Source: Chitinibacter tainanensis DSM 15459 (lineage in GTDB: Bacteria; Pseudomonadota; Gammaproteobacteria; Burkholderiales; Chitinibacteraceae). Taken from it: a stretch of DNA of 64,000 nucleotides. A program made the position numbers and the translations under genes. Positions 60,794 through 64,000 of the stretch are shown in pieces; the stretch's first letter is position 1, and every line of letters starts with the position of its first letter. Where the stretch lies: positions 186,001 through 250,000 of the forward strand of contig NZ_AUCN01000009.1 of NCBI RefSeq assembly GCF_000429785.1, given 5' to 3'. The notes under the pieces are model-generated. The model did not search any database and was not told the origin of the DNA. It was given only the letters and a program-made list of their open reading frames with translations.

Positions 60794-61732
60794 TTATTCC
60801 TCGGCCACTTCGCACAGCAGCGCGTCTTGCACCACTTCGCGCGTGAGGTGCGGCGCGAAGAGGGCGATGAAATCAAAGGCGTAGCCGCGCAAATAGGCAT
60901 CTTTGCGCACCCCGATGTGGGTGGTGGATTTTTCAAACAAATGCGAGGCGTCGATCGCTACCAGATTTAGATCGCGTTCCGGCTCGAAAGCCTGGCTGGC
61001 CAGAATCCCAACCCCCAAGCCCAGCTCGACATAAGTTTTAATAATGTCCGAGTCAATCGCGGTGAGGACGACATTGGGCTCCAGCTGCAGAGCCGCGAAG
61101 GCGCGATTGATTTTCGAGCGGCCAGTGAAGGCAAAATCGTAGGTAATCAGCGGCCAGGCGGCGATGTCATGCATGCTCAGCGGGCGGTTTAGCTGGGTAA
61201 GTGGGTGGCCTTTTGGCACGATGATGCAGCGGTTCCAGTCATAGCAATCAAGCATCGCCAGCTCGGGATAATGGTCGATCCCCTCGGTGGCGATGGCTAG
61301 ATCGGCACTGCCATCGACGACCATCTCGGAAATTTGCGTCGGGCTGCCCTGCTTAATCGAAAGCCGTACTTTCGGATAGCGCTGCAAAAAGGCCTGAATC
61401 ACTTTAGGCAGCGCATAGCGCGCCTGCGTGTGGGTGGTGGCAATGGTAAGGCTGCCGTTTTCCACCTGCACAAATTCTTCACCGATGCGTTTCAGATTTT
61501 GCGATTGCATCAAAATCCGCTCGGCAATGCGCAAAATTTCGCGGCCAGGCGGGGTGATATCGACCACGCGCTTGCCATTACGGATAAAGATTTGTACGCC
61601 CAGTTCATCTTCCAGCAAACGGATTTGCTTGGAGATCCCCGGCTGGGACGTATGCAACTTCTCGGCGGCCTCCGAGACATTAAGCCCCTGTTTGGCCACT
61701 TCGACCAGGTAGCGCAACTGCTGCAATTTCAT
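60794..61732 (-). CDS. cysB: LysR-type cysteine regulator CysB
   Basis: A 312-residue LysR-type activator. The winged helix is MKLQQLRYLVEVAKQGLNVSEAAEKLHTSQPGISKQIRLLE, with the sensor motifs TTHTQARYALPKVI and LITYDFAFTGRSKINRAF that bind sulfate or acetylserine. CysB activates sulfate-uptake and reduction genes, of which cysH lies near. It is divergent from the TauE-type gene with 118 bp between starts. Confidence 0.95.
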   Translation of the reverse strand: MKLQQLRYLVEVAKQGLNVSEAAEKLHTSQPGISKQIRLLEDELGVQIFIRNGKRVVDITPPGREILRIAERILMQSQNLKRIGEEFVQVENGSLTIATTHTQARYALPKVIQAFLQRYPKVRLSIKQGSPTQISEMVVDGSADLAIATEGIDHYPELAMLDCYDWNRCIIVPKGHPLTQLNRPLSMHDIAAWPLITYDFAFTGRSKINRAFAALQLEPNVVLTAIDSDIIKTYVELGLGVGILASQAFEPERDLNLVAIDASHLFEKSTTHIGVRKDAYLRGYAFDFIALFAPHLTREVVQDALLCEVAEE

Positions 61733-61850
61733 CCCATCTCTCCGCTAAGAACAATCGCTTATAACATACTAACAGAATAATCTAAGGCGATCTAAATGTC
61801 GCGGTTATGATGATGCTCTTCAAAAAATAAGTATTCAACAGGGTTGCGAG

Positions 61851-62636
61851 ATGGAAGTCGCTTGGTATGGTTTTGTGATCGCCGGCTTGGTGGTGGGCTT
61901 TATTGTCGGCATGACTGGCGTAGGCGGCGGCTCGCTGATGACCCCGATTTTGCTGTTTTTCGGCATTAACCCTGCCACGGCGGTGGGGACTGATCTGCTG
62001 TATGCCGCGATTACTAAATCAGGCGGTATTTATGTGCATCAGAAAAACAAAAACATCGACTGGAAAATCACCGGCTGGCTAGCTTTAGGGAGTGTGCCGG
62101 CGGCTGCGCTGACCTTGCTGGTGCTGCACCAGCTGCATGCGGATACCAAAGCCGTGAACGCTGCGATTAAGCATGGCCTGGGGATCGCCTTGCTCTTTAC
62201 CGCGGTGGCGATTGTATTCAAACAGCAGTTGGTGGCCTTTGCGCAACGCCATGCCGGGGATGCTTTTCATGCCAGCGGCCCACGGCTCAATCTCCTGACT
62301 GTGCTAGTGGGGGTACTGCTGGGGGCGATTGTGACGCTGACTTCAATTGGCGCCGGCGCACTGGGCACGGTGGCGCTGTTTATTCTTTATCCTTTGCTGC
62401 CGACCAAACGGCTGGTTGGTACCGAAATCGCCCATGCGGTGCCGTTGACACTCGTGGCAGGGTTGGGGCACGCCGGGATGGGGAATATGGATTGGAGCTT
62501 GCTGGGCTTTTTGCTGATGGGCTCGTTGCCGGGCATTTATCTGGGGAGCCACATCACGGGGCGGGTGTCTGATGGTATCCTGCGCCCCTGTCTGGCCGTT
62601 ATGCTGGCCTTTATTGGCTGGAAGCTGGTGTTTTAA
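61851..62636 (+). CDS. TauE/SafE-family sulfite/sulfonate exporter
   Basis: A 261-residue membrane protein with about eight spans. The family motif GFIVGMTGVGGGSLMTPILL is at the N-terminus and repeats as LGAIVTLTSIGAGALGTVAL in the second half. Such proteins export sulfite or sulfoacetate or pass other organic sulfur. Its place between cysB and cysH suggests sulfite removal or uptake. TTGCGAG precedes the ATG. Confidence 0.88.
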   Translation: MEVAWYGFVIAGLVVGFIVGMTGVGGGSLMTPILLFFGINPATAVGTDLLYAAITKSGGIYVHQKNKNIDWKITGWLALGSVPAAALTLLVLHQLHADTKAVNAAIKHGLGIALLFTAVAIVFKQQLVAFAQRHAGDAFHASGPRLNLLTVLVGVLLGAIVTLTSIGAGALGTVALFILYPLLPTKRLVGTEIAHAVPLTLVAGLGHAGMGNMDWSLLGFLLMGSLPGIYLGSHITGRVSDGILRPCLAVMLAFIGWKLVF

Positions 62637-62671
62637 GCCAAGCTGCACACTTTGCATAGGGAAGAATAAAG

Positions 62672-63358
62672 ATGGATTTTGAACAGAAACTGCAAGAAAC
62701 CTCCGCCTTGCTGCAAAAAATCGCCAGCGATTTCGCGCCGGCGGTCTTTGCCAACTCATTCGGCGCCGAAGACATGGTGATTACGCATCTGATCGCCAAG
62801 CTTAATTTGCCGATCCAGATTTTTAGTTTGGATACTGGGCGTTTGCCAGCTGAAACCTACACGCTGATGCAGGAAGTGGCGCAGCACTATCCAACCCACC
62901 CGATTAAAGTGTATTTCCCTGCAACGGCTGCGGTTGAGCAATATGTGAATCAGCACGGTATTAATGCGTTTTATGAATCGGTAGAGCTGCGCAAAAGCTG
63001 CTGCCATATTCGTAAAATCGAGCCATTGCAACGGGCGCTGAAAGGGCAGACAGCGTGGGTAACGGGTTTGCGTCGCCAGCAGTCGCCCACCCGCACTGAT
63101 CTGGGCTATCAGGAATACGATAGCGGCAATGGGCTGGAGAAATTCAACCCACTGATCGAGTGGACCGAGAAAGAAGTTTGGGCCTATATCCGCGCGCAGA
63201 ATATTCCCTACAATAAACTACATGATCAACACGTACCATCAATTGGCTGTGCGCCCTGTACGCGGCCGATTGCCATGGGCGAAGATGTGCGCGCAGGCCG
63301 CTGGTGGTGGGAAAATCCAGATTCAAAAGAATGTGGTCTGCACGTAAAAAAAATCTGA
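62672..63358 (+). CDS. cysH: Assimilatory adenylyl-sulfate / phosphoadenylyl-sulfate reductase
   Basis: A 228-residue reductase. It carries the two 4Fe-4S cysteine pairs, KSCCHIRKIEPL and GCAPCTRPI, and the redox Cys in KECGLHVKK near the end. The CC...CxxC set marks the APS-type enzyme, which uses adenylyl-sulfate; E. coli CysH lacks it. It makes sulfite for cysteine synthesis. AGGGAAGAATAAAG precedes the ATG; a terminator follows. Confidence 0.95.
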   Translation: MDFEQKLQETSALLQKIASDFAPAVFANSFGAEDMVITHLIAKLNLPIQIFSLDTGRLPAETYTLMQEVAQHYPTHPIKVYFPATAAVEQYVNQHGINAFYESVELRKSCCHIRKIEPLQRALKGQTAWVTGLRRQQSPTRTDLGYQEYDSGNGLEKFNPLIEWTEKEVWAYIRAQNIPYNKLHDQHVPSIGCAPCTRPIAMGEDVRAGRWWWENPDSKECGLHVKKI

Positions 63359-63377
63359 AGCCCTTTTGGCTCAGCGC

Positions 63378-63410
63378 AAAATGCCTCGCAATCGCGAGGC
63401 ATTTTATTTG
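63378..63410 (+). terminator. Intrinsic terminator after cysH
   Basis: AAAATGCCTCGC and GCGAGGCATTTT pair around AATC, followed by ATTT. Confidence 0.88.
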
Positions 63411-63617
63411 GTGCAGTAATTGACACCAAGTCAGCACATCTCTAAATTGGTATGCATGTGCCTGCGCTAACGCATGTGATGAGCGATGCGTAGAGCCTTA
63501 ATTTCCATGCATAAACACAGAAGCCCCTGATTAACTACAGCAAACTGGTCTGCAAGTGGCGTAACCGAGTTTGAGCGTAGCGACAGGGGCAATTCAAATC
63601 GCACAAGGGGAATGTGA

Positions 63618-64000
63618 ATGAGTCAAATCGAATATCTGATCGGGGTAGATGGGGGCGGTACGGGAACCCGGATCACGATCGCTAAGCTGGACGGCGTTGA
63701 ACTTGTGCGCGCGGAAGCGGGGGCTTCTGCACTCGGGCAAGGGATTGATAAAGCCTGGGCCAATATTACGGCAGCGATTAAAGATGGTTTTCATAAGCTG
63801 GGTCTGGGCGAGGTTGACTTTGCCCGCTGTGCGGTTGGTTTTGGTTTGTCAGGCGTTACGGTTAAAGCTTGGGCGGATGAATTCATCGCTAAAAACCCTG
63901 GCTTTGGCCGCATCATTGTGGAGACCGATGGCTATTCAACCTTGCTCGGTGCTCACAATGGTGACTACGGCGCGATCATCGCAATTGGGACCGGCTCGAT
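63618..64000 (+). CDS. BadF/BadG-type sugar kinase, N-acetylglucosamine/glucosamine kinase-like (partial)
   Basis: The first 127 residues of an actin-fold kinase that runs past the window end. It begins MSQIEYLIGVDGGGTGTRI (phosphate loop DGGGTGTR) and contains GFGLSGVTVK and the second phosphate loop IIAIGTGSI. This is the BadF/BadG/BcrA/BcrD group, which in bacteria includes N-acetylglucosamine and glucosamine kinases. A GlcNAc-related job is plausible. An AAGGGG site precedes the ATG. The rest of the gene is not visible. Confidence 0.8.
   Translation, partial: MSQIEYLIGVDGGGTGTRITIAKLDGVELVRAEAGASALGQGIDKAWANITAAIKDGFHKLGLGEVDFARCAVGFGLSGVTVKAWADEFIAKNPGFGRIIVETDGYSTLLGAHNGDYGAIIAIGTGS

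Overview
The window looks like an ordinary chromosomal stretch of a betaproteobacterium, most likely of the order Neisseriales (Chitinibacter/Deefgea/Chromobacterium-like). The evidence is the DUF3579 and DUF2322 genes, the complete isc operon next to cysE, the conserved rsmI | lpoA-yraN-diaA-dolP cluster, and an APS-type CysH beside CysB. The order assignment is inference from gene content and protein style. The window opens inside yajQ and closes inside an N-acetylglucosamine-kinase-like gene, which would fit a chitin/GlcNAc user.

Layout. 1-11.1 kb: housekeeping genes (yajQ, ppnP, argG, leuE, argF, a FabG-like reductase, an L,D-transpeptidase with a TPR partner, a DUF486 protein, an FmdB-type protein, a DUF502 protein, aspS). 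11.1-13.9 kb: an AT-rich two-gene cassette encoding a predicted GTPase and an unknown partner. It is followed by two tandem ~480-bp non-coding units whose stems differ between copies by matched base changes. 13.9-19.8 kb: a fasciclin-domain protein, two unknown secreted proteins, a multi-spanning membrane protein, and rtcB with a structured, terminator-ended leader. 19.8-24.6 kb: guaB, a patatin-like protein, dsbB-oxyR and tRNA-Leu(CAA). 24.6-38 kb: rsmI/lpoA-yraN-diaA-dolP, tesA/ybbA-ybbP, an APH-fold protein, recQ, prmB and rhlE. 38-46.6 kb: small genes, a degenerate HD-GYP protein, then the full operon iscR-iscS-iscU-iscA-hscB-hscA-fdx-iscX (minus strand) with an IscR-type promoter, and cysE. 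46.7-59.9 kb: a complete glycogen cluster with malQ divergent from glgB-glgX-pgm-glgC-glgA-glgP. 60-64 kb: a NUDIX hydrolase, cysB, a TauE-type transporter, cysH and the partial sugar kinase.

How genes work together. cysE, cysB and cysH (serine O-acetylation, cysteine-regulon control, sulfate reduction) supply the cysteine from which IscS draws sulfur. The glycogen cluster holds synthesis (pgm, glgC, glgA, glgB) and breakdown (glgP, glgX, malQ) together. argF and argG are consecutive arginine-pathway enzymes. dsbB is translationally coupled to oxyR.

The most unusual material is non-coding. A family of inverted-repeat elements of constant 49-bp length (GGGTAT...ATACCC) occurs about 13 times, only between genes, including three times inside the isc operon. 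The tandem ~480-bp units have conserved fold but changed stem sequence. The rtcB leader combines several hairpins with an intrinsic terminator. The GTPase cassette beside the tandem units is the best candidate for an undescribed system, but nothing in the sequence states its function.
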